NCBI RefSeq assembly: GCF_005239225.2
Contig: NC_133296.1
Coordinates: 4,774,001-4,838,000 of the forward strand
DNA: 64,000 nt
Origin: Populus alba
Lineage: Eukaryota; Streptophyta; Magnoliopsida; Malpighiales; Salicaceae
Reading direction: 5' to 3'
Made by a program: the position numbers and the translations under genes
Part shown: one piece after another, positions 10,952 to 22,960 of the stretch
Numbering within the stretch: position 1 is the first letter of the stretch
How the letters are laid out: each line of letters starts with the position of its first letter
Notes under the pieces: model-generated
Seen by the model: the letters and a program-made list of their open reading frames with translations, nothing else
Told to the model about the DNA's origin: nothing
Databases searched by the model: none

Positions 10952-13273
10952 TCATGCCCAACTCTTCTCGAAATCCAAATACCCTAATTGTCTATTCAAA
11001 TCCCTACACCAAAATCAAATCAAAACAAATCAAACAAGCAAAAGGAATCGAATTCAAATGTTGTTCAAAAACTTACAAGCTCCAGGAGTGATGAGGTCAA
11101 AACATAGATTTGGGAGGAAAGTTGTTACTTTTTATAGTGTATTCGGGAGACGGGAATGGAAAAGAAATGAATTTTAGATTAGAAGTGGAGATCGAATCAA
11201 TCTAAAGAAAACAAAGTCCTATTAGCTTAGCACAAGAGTTAATATACTGCTATGGTATGGTATGGTATCTTGTGTTTTGTTGAACACACACACACACACA
11301 ACTCTCCTGTGATTGTGAAAGCAAGCTAGGAGGATACAAAGTACGATTTTTGGATTTGGCAAGTACGATCTTGTGAAAGCAAGCCACTGGATTCAAAGGT
11401 GACCCTCTCTTTGTCTCTTCTCTGTAATAAAAATTAAATATTGTAAATATTAAAAACTTATCCAAGCCTCCTCCTCCTCCTGCCTTGAATTCGATTAGTT
11501 TTGCTACCAGTAGTTTGGTTATTTTTTTTACGATAAAATTTAAAATGGGATTTAATTTTTTAAAAAATAATATGAAAAAATTAGAAATTAGTGCTTCTTA
11601 TTTATTATACTTAGAAAAAAATGATATTAAAAACACCTTTTCAAAATAGACATCTATTCATTTTTTTTTTACAAATATTTTTAAAAAATAAAATAAATTG
11701 AATTATAATTTTTCCAAACATAAATTTAACTTATTTATTAATTAAATTTAAATAAAAACTATAATTAAATACAATTGTAATAGAGAATTGGTTTTAAACC
11801 GCTTATAAAATAAAAAAATATTAGAAATAAAATTAAAAAAAATCTAAGAGGTTTGTTAAAAATGCATTATTGACTTTAATAATTTGTTTTTTATAATATA
11901 GTTATGGTGTCAAAATCATAACTCAATATCAAGTTAATATTAAGTTGATGCTTAATTTTTTTTATCATAAACTTTATTTTTTATCAATTAAAATATGTTT
12001 TGTTATTGAAAATAAATTTTTAGGTCATAAAAAGTTTGTTTAATATTATTAAAAAAAAAATTTAAAAGTAATTTTTTAATCCACAAACTTAAACCTGGAT
12101 TTTCTAGAGCTACTTTTGACAATTGAAAAGAGTTGCAGATGGACATCACATCGCCTTCTAAAATAGGTGATACGTCATCAGTTCAGTTTAGAAAAAAATT
12201 AGAGCAGACAAAATATGGTCCGTCCATTAAGGTGAAAAAGAACATGCATATTGGTCTAGATTTTCAAGCCCAGATGCACTTAGATTTCTTGAATTATAGT
12301 CCAAGTACATGAGCCCATTATTCCAGCCCAAGCATGTGTGTCCATTCATTTTATAATGGCCCTTCATTTTTATTTTTTAATTTTGTAACAATATTCTCTT
12401 TTAATAATTTTAATCTAATATGCCATTGTTTTCAAATAATATTAGAGTTTTTATAGTAATATTAAAAATCACTTTTTGAATATTTATATTTTAACATAAT
12501 ATGTATAATTATCTCAAATATTTACTCTTGAATATTCAATGCAAATGAAATATCAATTTCATTATTTTTTTATTGCCAATTTTTTATATAATATATTTTT
12601 TTAAAATTATTATTCTTATATCTTTAAATGCATTGCATCAAAATGATTAATTTAACAACTTATTTGTTTTTTATATCAAAACTTTCTTATAAGATTATGA
12701 TAAGTTTTTATTTTTAAAAAATAATATTTCAAATAAAAAAGACATTTTTTAAATGAAAAAATGAATAAGAAAAAAGAGTTTCAATTAATAGATTTATTTA
12801 TTTATTATTTAAAATCATTAATTTTTTTAAAAATATTTATATTAATTGCTTTTAGTTTTTTATGCAATAATCTACATTGCTAAAAAGAAATATATGTTTA
12901 AAGTTACATTGATAAGAAAAGGAGAATTTAGACTAAAAAATAATAAATTTTCTATAAAATTTAAATCAATTCTTTTCTTACAAAAATTAATTATTTTTTT
13001 CTATATAAGTAAATAAAACTTTTATAAGAACACATCACAGTACATCTATATTTTGCTCTTTAAAAGAAAGACTATCTTCCTATTTTAGTTTTTAATTAAT
13101 GTTAATAATTTTTTTATAATTTATATATTTTATAATTTATTTTATTAAACATAAACATAATTTTCAATTAAAATTTTTAAGGATGCCAAAAAGACGTGTT
13201 TAGAATGTCTACACATGCTTTTTTCTCTATTTTTTAATTAAAAATTAACTTAAGCAACCTATACCTTCCAACT
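10952..13273. other. O-fucosyltransferase 5' flank and AT-rich intergenic sequence
   Basis: The first few hundred bases should hold the minus-strand gene's 5' UTR and promoter. A 'ggtat' run lies at ~11252-11270 and an (AC)n microsatellite at 11284-11301. From ~11500 to 13260 the sequence is very AT-rich with no coding signal, except a less AT-rich patch at 12100-12360 that I do not recognise. Confidence 0.5.
11284..11301. repeat. (AC)n microsatellite
   Basis: An uninterrupted AC dinucleotide run, about nine units, upstream of the O-fucosyltransferase start codon on the complementary strand. Confidence 0.9.
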
Positions 13274-13290
13274 AATATTGAATTATTTGA

Positions 13291-13464
13291 ATTATGATGA
13301 GTATAGTTCAACTGATCAGACCCTAGATTTGTTCCTTGGATGTCACCAGTTCAAATCTCACAAACCTTAAGGTCACTAAAAGCTTATATGGTCATTAACT
13401 TCAGGGTCCATGGAATTAGTTGAGGCACTTGCAAGCTGACCCGGATGCCCCTATTAATTAAAAA
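13291..13464 (+). mobile_element. tRNA-derived SINE with 17-bp target duplication
   Basis: A 174 bp element between perfect direct repeats AATATTGAATTATTTGA at 13274-13290 and 13465-13481. Box-B-like 'agttcaaatctc' lies ~70 bp into the element. The 3' end is short and A/T-rich. It is the forward-orientation relative of 1312-1486. Long perfect target duplications, small size and no ORF are classic for SINEs mobilised by LINE machinery. Confidence 0.85.
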
Positions 13465-13481
13465 AATATTGAATTATTTGA

Positions 13482-13852
13482 TTTACAAGAATCATTTTTC
13501 TAGATAAGAAACAACTTCTAAACCCATATTTCTTTCAATTTTAGTTTTAGTTTTAGTTTCAGATGATAATTTGATTTGATCTCATATATTAAACAACCAT
13601 TAGGTGGGTTTGTTTCATTAGCAAGGATATCTAAATATTTATCAAGAGATCATCAATTCAATTCCAAGCTTTCACATTTCATGTAAAATGTGATCAGGTT
13701 AACTTCTCTTATTTATGTTTGTGTTCCAGATTAATCATTTGACGTGGCGGGTCCTAAAACCCAGCTCTCCATCGCTTCTAACATTATCAAGAAGTCACTA
13801 GCATTCATGTATATTGATTTGGTAAAAAAAACTGCCATTTGGGCCGATCTTT
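13482..13852. other. Intergenic sequence, no gene seen
   Basis: AT-rich sequence between the SINE and the ribosomal protein pseudogene. A phrase near 13650 ('gatcatcaattcaattcc') vaguely resembles a SINE B box but has no supporting structure. Confidence 0.4.
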
Positions 13853-14753
13853 GATGTGAAGCTGTTCAACAAATGGACCTTTGAACATTAATTTGCATGC
13901 AAGTTCTAAAATATAGACACATTTATGTATGTGAAGGTGAATCTGCTCAACAAGTTACACGAAGAAGTTGATGGCAGTCAGGATTGTGAAGCATGCTATG
14001 GAGATTATCAACCTTCTTACTGCCCAAAACCCCGTTCAAGTCATTATTGATGCTGTTGTTAGCAGGTAAATATATATACAGATCCAATAAATGATTTCTT
14101 GCATTTGATAAATTGTGCACACAATAAATCATCATTTCTTTCTTTTTATGGCTTACCATTTTGTAGCATCGTAATTTTCAATGTCTCTGTTTATTACTTC
14201 AAATTTTTTTTTTTCGTGTTAATAGTTTTGGAGTATTTTGTAACAACAAATTGAACTCAATTTCTAATTCTTGCCCTTCCTGGTTTTCAAGAAAGATGAT
14301 CAAAGGACTTAATGCTCATTTTAATTTAAATTAAATTGACATATATATATCATAAAACTAACTAGATCTGGTCGATTTTTGGTATTTGTTTGTGTGTCAA
14401 CATAGCGGTCCAAGAGAAGATGCGACTCGAATTGGCGCAGCAGGTGTGGTTAGCAGGCAAGCTGTTGATGTATCTCCACTTCGCCGTGTGAACCAAGCAA
14501 TATATCTTCTTGTCACAGCTGAATGTTTGGCTGATGAATTGATTAATGCGGCCAAGGGATCTTCTAACAGGTATATATGCACATAAACATTCCGAGGGGA
14601 AATTAATTTTGTGATTGTTAAGACTATTTAATTTCGTTCCTTCGAAGGGAAAAAAAAAACATTTAGCAATAATTGATATATATTATGTTTATGAACAGCT
14701 ACGCTATCAAGAAAAAGGATGAGATCAAAAGAGTTGCCAAGGCTAATAGTTGA
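13853..14753 (+). pseudogene. RPS5: Cytosolic ribosomal protein S5 (uS7) pseudogene, introns retained
   Basis: 13853-13888 reads DVKLFNKWTFE, the N-terminal part of plant RPS5, then a stop. The middle of the protein (roughly 75 residues, down to the KKLMAVR junction) is replaced by ~75 bp of degenerate DNA. From 13962 reading resumes: [19 protein letters not shown] to a donor at 14066; exon 14406-14570 with [11 protein letters not shown] and [13 protein letters not shown]; exon 14699-14753 with YAIKKKDEI and a TGA. From the internal ATG at 13971 these three exons form a 104-codon open frame. The block between NQAIYLL and AECLADE lacks about a dozen residues in frame compared with the family as I know it. 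The intact protein sits in the 40S head near the mRNA exit. Retained introns argue for a DNA-level duplicate, not a processed copy. A transcript is possible, a working ribosomal protein is not. Confidence 0.85.
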
Positions 14754-15300
14754 GATTGGACTAATTCTCCTTGTCAAGTAGTTAGGGGATCAGGATACCA
14801 ACTTAATTATGTGATGTGAATCATTGTGGAATTGAATAAAATTCACGAACCCAGGATCTATTTAACCTAAGTTTGCTGAAATTAGAATGAGTTTGTTATA
14901 ATAAAAGACATGCTCCAAGACAGCAATATTATAAATCAACCCAATAACAACGCCTACACCTGCATACGAGCAAAATGAGTATAATTTCATAACAAAAATT
15001 GATCAATTCTTTAAAAAGTTGAAAATTCAATCAAGAATCAAGATTGACAACCAAAATTCAACAAAAATCATAATATTATTAGCCAAAAAAAAGTAAAATT
15101 ATTCTTAAAAGTATTTATACTCTAAACCAAAAACTCTAGTTTCCTTAATGGGTCACATATAAATCCAATTTAAATAATAATCAACCCAAGCTAAAACTAA
15201 CCCAAACTAATTAAAATAAATAAAATAAACAAGTTTGAAATCCAAACAAGTGTTTCCTCATAAAATAAAAAAAATTTAATAGTCTAACTAATTTAATAAG
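14754..15300. other. Intergenic sequence, no gene seen
   Basis: AT-rich sequence downstream of the RPS5 pseudogene. It may belong to the flanking retroelement remnant, but no LTR boundary could be set. Confidence 0.35.
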
Positions 15301-15900
15301 ACAAGTTCGGTTATTTTTATATTCTGTCTGCAGCAGCAAAGTCCAACTTCAAACAGATAGTTCTCTCTTGTATTAAATAATTAGAAGGCATGTCATATAC
15401 CGTTGGAAAGGTATGAAAGTCTAGTTTCCAGCCCAACTAAAATCACTTCAAAATTCGACTTGTAGCTCTAGTTATGATAACAAAGGTAGTGAAAGGTCAA
15501 ACTGTCCAAATCTAGTCTTCTTCTCCCAATCCTTGTGTAATGATCTTGGTTCCACCAACAAGCCTCTCTTGAACATGAATAAGATTAATCACGACTTGCT
15601 TCTTATTATTTAATATTCTCTTAAAGTTCACTTTAACTCATATATTTTGAACAAGTCCATTAAAAACCTCTTTAAACCTCTTAACTCTAAGTCTTGTAAC
15701 TAGACCAACCAAAACCTCTAATGGATCCTTTGGTGCTTGGATCGCATCACCTACTAGGTGTGGATAGCATAGGTTAGGACCATCATACCTTGACATGCCA
15801 AACATACTTAAATAGTTAATCAAATAGAAGTAAGATAACTTCACAAGTCTTACCCAAGTTGAAGACCATTATGGTACCTTTACTTCTCCATCTAACTTAA
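15301..15900 (-). mobile_element. Degenerate Ty3/Gypsy fragment (pol C-terminal tail)
   Basis: The minus-strand frame 15638-15844 contains a segment resembling the GPxTRxRAKRFKEAxNGL tail found at the end of plant Gypsy polyproteins (here VGLVTRLRVKRFKEVFNGL). After the stop the same frame continues with related residues (INLIHVQE) towards 15540. The adjoining 15300-15500 (beginning near 'ctgcagcagcaaagtcc') looks like LTR or 3' untranslated sequence. No ends or target duplication were recognised, so only a fragment is claimed. Confidence 0.45.
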
Positions 15901-17065
15901 AGCAAATGGCGTGTGCTCTCAGATAGTGTTATACTATACATGGGTATGCATCCATATTCAATACAAAAATGACAGGCTAAGTATGAAAGATAGATTGAGA
16001 AAATAACAAATAAATTAACGCAAATTAAACAATAAACATAACAAACACATTAATAATAAAAGCTAAAAGGATAAAGTTTTGTCCTAATATCCCTAATGGA
16101 GCGCAATTCAATTGCACCCGAAATCATGTCAACCATGCTCGTTTTCCTAGGAAAGAGAAAGGCTTTTTTTATTAGAAGGGGAAAGATCTTATATTAAAAT
16201 AAATCATCACTTAATATTACAATTACTAGAAAATTCTAACTAGTCTTTGGAATTCTAAGATAAAGGACTTGATATGTTAATACCCTAAAACATCCTGCTA
16301 TAAGGAAGCTACATTGCTACTTATCTTTTATTTCTAATAGTCTATTATGCATAATATTAGTAGTCTATCTACATGGATGAGAATGAATTTACTACAGTAA
16401 GTTAAACCTTGAGAGATTGATTTAAGTCTAATTATTTTAAGGTCTAGATCATCTTTGTCACCCTTAGATGTTATATTTTGATAAAACTTGGTAATTGATA
16501 TGTCTACAACCTAGTGACTCCTGGTCATGACGTGTAAGCAATAGTCTATTAAGTCAATATGCCAATGAATAACCAATGGGTTTTTGTTGGGCTCATTAAT
16601 TAAACCCAATCCAAATTCTAGAAAAAATTAATAAATAATATCTTATTAATGTTTATCTATTATATAGTATTCAAGATTCACTCGTAATATTTACTAAATG
16701 AATGAAGATTGTATGCCCTAGTCTTATTCAAGCAATGATATTTTTGAGTTTATCTACTTGTAAAAGTGATATCTAGTGACTTGAAATTATTTTATGGATT
16801 TAATTAACATAATTTTTAATTAAAATTAGAATAAAAATAATTTATGCAATTTTTTAAAAGATGATGTTTATTGACTTAATTTGTTAAAGAAAATTTCTGA
16901 AAACACCACTAAATACATATCTTAAGTAAGAATAAAGAAACCTAATTAATAAAAAATAAAAACAATTATAGACACTCAAATAAAAAAAATTAAAATAGAG
17001 AGAAGTTTATACAAGTACAGCATCAAAATTTTCATTATGTCATTAAAATTTCTTTAAATCCTATC
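15901..17065. other. AT-rich intergenic sequence
   Basis: No coding signal or recognisable repeat boundary. It ends where similarity to 41540 and beyond begins. Confidence 0.4.
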
Positions 17066-17182
17066 TTTTTTTTTCTTTACTTGGAACGAGCAGCGTCGAA
17101 AAAGACTCGGTTGAAACATACAAAGTCATGTCCAAAAGAAGGGTAGGTCCATCAAATTAGCTATGTTTCTCAGTTAGAACGT

Positions 17183-17760
17183 TTGGTCATTAAAAAACCA
17201 AAAAAACATGAATGTGATCACAAAATCTCTCTCACACACACTGCAAAATTACCTTCTGTTTCCCTATATTCATATTTGGTTGTGCTTCGGATTTTTTGGG
17301 TAATTCCTATAGAAATTTTTCAAATTTTCATTCTTGTTCTGCAAATTTGTGCTCCTAGCTTGCTAAGCGGGATGGAGAAATGTTGTGTAATCGAGAGCCA
17401 CTACACATGTTGCTGTACTGCTAGCTGGAGCAGCTGGTGAGAGATTCCATGCTTCTAGGTGAGCACCCCGCACTGAATTATTTATATGATTGCTCTATTG
17501 ACTTGTGCTTGATATACTGTTCTCCATTTTTATGCTTTGACAATAGAAATTGAGTTATCTTCTTTCTCAAATGTCAATTGATCATATACTATCAGCGTTT
17601 GTGATGATTTCTAAGATCAACAAGCTATCATATAGAGTTTATAGTATGTTCCATCACTTCTCTCTCACCATCTGATATATCCATCTTCAAGGGGGTGTTC
17701 ATTGGTCTTGGGCGTGGAAGCATCACAGACATGTTTTCTATGTTGTATCTTGTCGACATT
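17183..17760. other. Conserved non-coding block downstream of MYB (left copy)
   Basis: Well conserved with 41660-42220, more so than parts of the region between it and the MYB gene. It contains a donor-like 'tctaggtgagc' at ~17454-17464 and several short open frames whose codons are not preserved between copies. It could be an untranslated exon, a lncRNA or a regulatory block. Confidence 0.3.
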
Positions 17761-19416
17761 CTTTTTTACCTTCTTGTTCATGTCATTGTGCAACATAAAC
17801 CTATGTATTGAGTGATTTTCTATATTAGAAACCTAATTAACTGGAAATCTTGATTGATTGGTTCCTGTTGGAATCAACTGACCCATTGTCGCATGTGATT
17901 CGAGAGGAGAAAGGTTGAAAGAGGACGGTATAGACTAGCTGGTTAGTGGCCTTAATTAATCGGATTACTTGTAGAGTTATGGATTAAATTAAATACACTA
18001 GCAAAACGTGCAGCAACCTCAACAGAGAGGGTGCATCCATGAGTCAAATGGGGTGCTACCATGCATACCCCCACCTACCTACATGTATCAACCTCGCTCA
18101 CATGCATAACTTTTACCTGCCTTTCATAGGGTGTTAAACAGGACAACATTCAGCTCCTACCCATATTTTGTATCTTTCTGCTTTTTTATTCTCTCAAAGT
18201 ACAGAAAGCTATATATACCGTACGTATCCTTAATTGTCCATGAAGCTCAGATTGAGAAATCCTATTTTTGATTTGTAATTAAGGTTTATAACGTGTTTTC
18301 TTTTTCTATTGAGAAAATTAAAGGTGTTGAAAAGATAATTAAATGTTGTATAACATTAAATACGTACCCTCAACGTTAATTTGTTTTTTTTTTAAATACC
18401 TTAGATCTAACTTAACGAAATATTGTATTAATGTAATAATTATATTCTAGATTTAGTATTAGTTTCAAGTTTTGACAAGGTAAGTAAACACATTATATGC
18501 TCCACCGCATCAAACATCCTTGATCAAGCACATCAACATTACAGTGTGAGCTCATATAAGATCATCATAATTAAGCTCATACAATTAAGATCCTACAACT
18601 GAAGTTCAATAACATAATTACATGAGCTCATATAACATTTTGAGTGTTTAATTTATGATCGTCGACTGGGCTTGACTTGACCTCCTTATATTATGTCTAC
18701 ACGCGTACTAAGTACAAACTTCAAGGACCTCGATTTTGTGGAAGTATTTCTTTCATATAGGTAATAATAACAATATTTAAGCTCTGCACGCATCATGGCT
18801 CATATTCATGCATGGAGTATTTCTTCACATGCATACCAGTAGTAGAGATCTACTTCTACTACATATCCTATTCATCATGTCAAGTGCAAGCACATCATTA
18901 TCTCCTCTTCGTGTATATATAACTAGGTATTATCTTAATTAGTTTTAATTGCTAAAGTTAATTATCAATGTTTGGATCAAGTCTAAGCTTACATTAAAAA
19001 AATATATAAAATTAAAGGGATTAATTTATAAGAGGGTGTTTGCTAGAGATAGAACACTTTAATCTTAAAACAACAAGGTCCTTAGGTTGTCTATGAGATA
19101 GGATCTCAAGGAACAAAAAAAACCCAATCAATAGTTTTTGCAGTATAGGGATACATATACATCAACTTAAACGCACAACCATACAACCATTCCATGTAAG
19201 TACAACACTCACAAGAACAACATATATAACTCAAATTAGCACATATTTATAGTCGTAACAAACCAGTCTGATTTTCTTTTTATAGCAATTTTCTGCTGCA
19301 GGATCAAGCTAGATCATAACTATTTAACGCACCATCTTTCTCACCGAAAGCTGCCATTGAAGATGTGACTTCAGCTTCCCATATACTGCCATGATGGAAA
19401 GCCTGTGAAGAAGAAA

Positions 19417-20788
19417 TCACAGGTTGACCAGATGGTCCAATAAATTACACTGTTGTTGTTGTTGATACGCAAATACATTTTCATTGATCAGAGAATCCAG
19501 AAACAAAGAGAACGTGTCCTCATTTTCATTTCCATTGTAATCTTCCTCTTTATTTTGTTCATGATGACTTTGTAACCCCTTATTAAAACCATCACAATTA
19601 GGCCAGGATTTTGCACCATCATCAAAGACCAGATTTGGAAACTGATCCGAGTTAGTTATTTTTAAGCTCTCAATTACTCTAGTGGCTGTAGCTGGATCGA
19701 CCCTGGCATTCTCTTCTAGTGGAAAAGAATTAGGGTTGGAGTTTTGGGTGGGAGCAATATTGGCAATCTCTGATGAATTAGGGTTAGGGTATAAAGGCTT
19801 GTGGGTCCTTGGATCGATTCCTTGACTAATAAGCTTCTTGCTGAGATGGGTGTTCCAGTAATTCTTGATCTCATTATCGGTGCGTCCTGGTATCCTCCCA
19901 GCTATCAAAGACCACCTGAAAAGTGAGTGTACAAGATCACGGGAATAACAAAAAAAAAATTGAAGATTCATATTCTCAGATTCCAAGTTATTATAATTAA
20001 TCTAAGTTAATTTGAAATTCAGACCCAAAAGTACATCTACTCTCTATTGAGAGAAAGAGAAGGGGGTGCAACACAGTCAAATGTTGACAAACAAGTTGAT
20101 GCACTACGATAGAAGCTTTGTTTATGAACTTCAGATAATCTGGTAGATTCAAGAATCCAAAATCAAGATGAAAAGCTATGGCAAAGAAGTGCATGAGTAC
20201 ATGCATACATCCATACATGGATATATGGAGAGACCATGAAAACAATTTGAAATATTTGTTATTTGAAACTCGAAGCTCATATATCCTGGTATATTTTAGG
20301 GGAGAGAGAGAGAGGTAGAGCACAGTGAAAACCTAAAAAGCGATCAAACAAATTTAAAGTAAATGACATCGAAACCTAATTACTCCATAAACTTTCCCCA
20401 GCTGATCATGATAGGAAGAAAAAAGAAGAAGAAAGAATTATAACCAATTCTAATTAATTCGATAAAATCCTTTTATAAATATATACCTGTTACCAAGCAA
20501 CCTATGAAGCCTAAGAATGAGATCTTCTTCATCTGGGGCAATACGTCCTCTCTTAACAGAAGGCCTGAGATAGTTCATCCATCGGAGGCGGCAGCTCTTA
20601 CCACACCTAAGAAGCCCTGCCCGCTTTGGCAGTGTACGCCACCGCCCTTCACCATCCTTCTTGATGTAGTTTGCCAAGAGCTCATCTTCTTCAGGTGTCC
20701 ACGGTCCTCTCTTTATACCTACCTTGCTACAACATGGTGTGGGTGTCCTCCTGCTCCTTGTTGAGTTCCTTGAGGACAGATTCCTCAT
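19417..20788 (-). CDS. MYB5: MYB5-type R2R3-MYB transcription factor, C-terminus frameshifted
   Basis: Exon 1 20788-20487, intron 571 bp (GT-AG), exon 2 19915-19417; 266 residues. R2 spans ~27-77 and R3 ~80-128; tryptophans 30, 50, 70 (R2) and 102, 121 (R3) are present. The bHLH-partner signature [D/E]Lx2[R/K]x3Lx6Lx3R is complete from D89 to R108. PCC before R2, [10 protein letters not shown] after R3 and the late FLDSLINEN motif identify the MYB5 clade, which in other plants works with bHLH and WD40 proteins on proanthocyanidin, mucilage and trichome programmes. After the glutamine run the frame shifts relative to the right copy and stops after LLDHLVNL. The original tail (ending NSYDLA) is still open in another frame down to 19304. 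An upstream in-frame ATG at 20962 is rejected because it sits at the TATA box. Nuclear transcription factor; activity of the shortened form is unknown. Confidence 0.88.
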
Positions 20789-20975
20789 TCTCTGACTCTC
20801 TTTGTGTGATAAATTAGTTAGTACAGTGTCCTTGTGATCTGTCAAAAACGGAGGGTTTTGATGGACCGGGGATGATGGATGTTGTTGCTTTTTCAAACGG
20901 ATATATGGGAACTGTGAATGAAGATATTTCGTGAAAAAGTTGGATGGAGACAGATGCTCCAAGGGGTGGGTGCTG

Positions 20976-20985
20976 TTTTTTTATA
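20976..20985 (-). promoter_or_regulatory. TATA box of left MYB5-type gene
   Basis: On the minus strand GTATAAAAAAACAGC lies about 190 bp upstream of the chosen ATG. The equivalent site exists in the right copy (46075-46082), so the core promoter is conserved. Initiation ~30 bp downstream would give a ~160 nt leader. Confidence 0.65.
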
Positions 20986-21179
20986 CGAACTTAGCGAGCT
21001 TTGTTTGTTCTGATCAAAACTTGAGAAGGGAATTTTGAAGCACATGACTTCCTGAGTTGAATGGGTTGGTGGTGATTAAAAAAAATGAGCTTTTAAAAGT
21101 CACCAGTACTACTCTTTATACTATCATGCATTATATATTCTCGAATTCAAGTCAGGTTTAAGAGTTAAGAAATGGTAGT

Positions 21180-21478
21180 GGATTATACCGACGGTTCGAA
21201 TCTGGACTTAGTTTGAAGTGTGGCCTCGGACCTGGAATAAAGAGCTTAGGATTCTATACAAGACAAATTCTAGAATAGTAGGATTCCATCGAGGACTTAG
21301 TTTGGGTCGCTTGAGGTGCAAGCTAGGCCTAGGTTTGGGAAGCATGCGGTCCAGTCCGTGATCGGTGATGGGATGCCCAGGGTTCAATCCATGACCAGTT
21401 CCGAGGTATTCGAGACCTGTGACGGGGCACACAAAGGTTCGGCCGAGACTGATTTGGAATGCTTATGTTTTAGGATAT
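21180..21478. repeat. Degenerate GC-richer minisatellite upstream of left MYB
   Basis: Loose repeats of phrases such as 'ggttcaa', 'gaggacttagttt' and 'gggatgcccagggttc' at roughly 30-45 bp spacing. A longer version (46260-46900) occupies the same position beyond the right MYB promoter, so this array predates or accompanied the duplication. Confidence 0.5.
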
Positions 21479-22149
21479 TTTAGCATAGCATTGATACCCG
21501 CGCGATGCTGCGGGTCATTTTTTTTTTGTATAAAAAATATTCAAAAAAATTTAAAAATTTTGAGTTTTAAAACCCAAGAATCTTGGGTTTGGCTGCAACG
21601 TCTAACCTAAAAGTAATATTTATAATATTAATAATAAAATTAAACTTGCATGATCCAAGTTTAGGTAAGCCTGATTGTAACATAGGATCTAAAAATATTG
21701 AATATGAATCTAGTTATAAGATCGTGTCATAAAAATATGATAATTAAATAGCAATTACATAGCAATTATCGTTGTTGATTTTTGTTGAGTTCTTTTTCTT
21801 ATGTTCCTCGATGCTTGATTTATATGGAGAATGTTATAGATAATCGTTTGTTAACAACGCATTCTCTCCATTACTTGAAATTTTGAATACGCACGATATA
21901 TTGAAACTACCCAACCTCACTTGCGCTTTCTTTTAAAAGTCTAGATCGCATCTTTTTTGTATTTTCTTTTATTATTAGTAAATTAACTTTATGATCCATG
22001 TGGTTCACTCTATAACCAAGTATGTTCTCATTTTCATCTACCCTAGACTTTGTTTGATATGGAAACACCTATCAAAATTATTAACTTTAACTTATTATCT
22101 CATCTTTCTTATCTTTGACTCAAACTACTTTTTGGACCAATTTATTATC

Positions 22150-22320
22150 TAACATATAGTGAGGAAACATGCAAATATTGATGTGTTTACAGTGCACGCA
22201 CAGTGATCTCCCATTTCTTTTTTAATTTTTTTTTTGTTAATTTTTAATTATTAGTTGGTAATGTTAATTATTAATATTAACGGTCATTGAAATGATTTTT
22301 TCATGTTCGTGCAATCCTAA
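22150..22320 (+). repeat. Dispersed repeat, also at window end
   Basis: Contains 'agtgcacgcacagtgatc' followed by 'tcccatt', a T-run and 'ttaattattaatattaa', in the same order as 63890-63980. Family unknown. Confidence 0.5.
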
Positions 22321-22804
22321 GAAAGAAAGATCCTTAACATGTCTTATAAAATTCTAAATGCCAGATTCACGGTCGAAATTGCTCGTCAATCAGCCAAAAT
22401 TATGACTCAGCAGAACACAGAAGACAAATGAAAGAATGCTTGGTTAGGACTTGCTTCTTGTATAGCGTTGCTTTGGCATTAAGCAAGAAATAATTTTACG
22501 TTTCTAGTGGATAATAAGAAATGCTAATCTTAAGATTACCTATTTTCTGTGGCCCTACTAATCACCCTAGGGACCATCTTTTCTCATACGCATGCGTATG
22601 GTATTCCGAAAGATGAAATTGACATTTTAATTAAAAGCTCAATAAAATTGGTGCACTTTCCTACTCTTTCCCAAACTTAACCTAAATTTGAGTTTTAGAC
22701 CCAACAATATTATCATTGAGTCGCGTTCTTGCGCCTATAAATTAAAGAATGCAATAATGCCTGCTTTTGAGCTCCATTTGTTATGTGTATTGGGTTTAGA
22801 ACTG

Positions 22805-22960
22805 CTTTTAGACATAGTTTAGGAACACATTGCCAACTGCATTTTAAAAAAAAAAAAAAAAATGTTAAAAATTATTTTTTTTTTATTTTGGATCATTTTA
22901 ATACATTTTAGTACATTAAATATTTTAAAAAATAACTACAACCACATTCTCAGAATAGTT
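22805..22960. repeat. Possible degenerate MITE
   Basis: 'gtttaggaacac' and 'aactgcatttt' at one end and 'acaaccacattctcag' at the other suggest weak terminal inverted repeats around an A/T-rich core. No target duplication was confirmed. Confidence 0.25.

Larger units (their letters stand above)
17066..21478. repeat. MYB segmental duplication, left copy
   Basis: This ~4.4 kb block is repeated in direct orientation at 41540-46600. Shared landmarks in the same order include 'caaagtccaaaagaaggg' (about 17127 and 41610), 'ctcctagcttgctaag' (17352 and 41829), 'ggagtatttcttcacatg' (18814 and 43622), the whole MYB gene, its TATA region, and a degenerate minisatellite ending in 'tttaggat' near 21470 and 46590. 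Differences are substitutions plus a few insertions, so the duplication is much older than the LTR insertions around it. Confidence 0.85.

Noticed and set aside
17440..17740. Possible microRNA hairpin near the conserved block downstream of MYB
   Set aside because: Only a 7-base complementary match (ATGCTTC/GAAGCAT) over ~270 bp; no stable foldback by eye and no known plant miRNA recognised.
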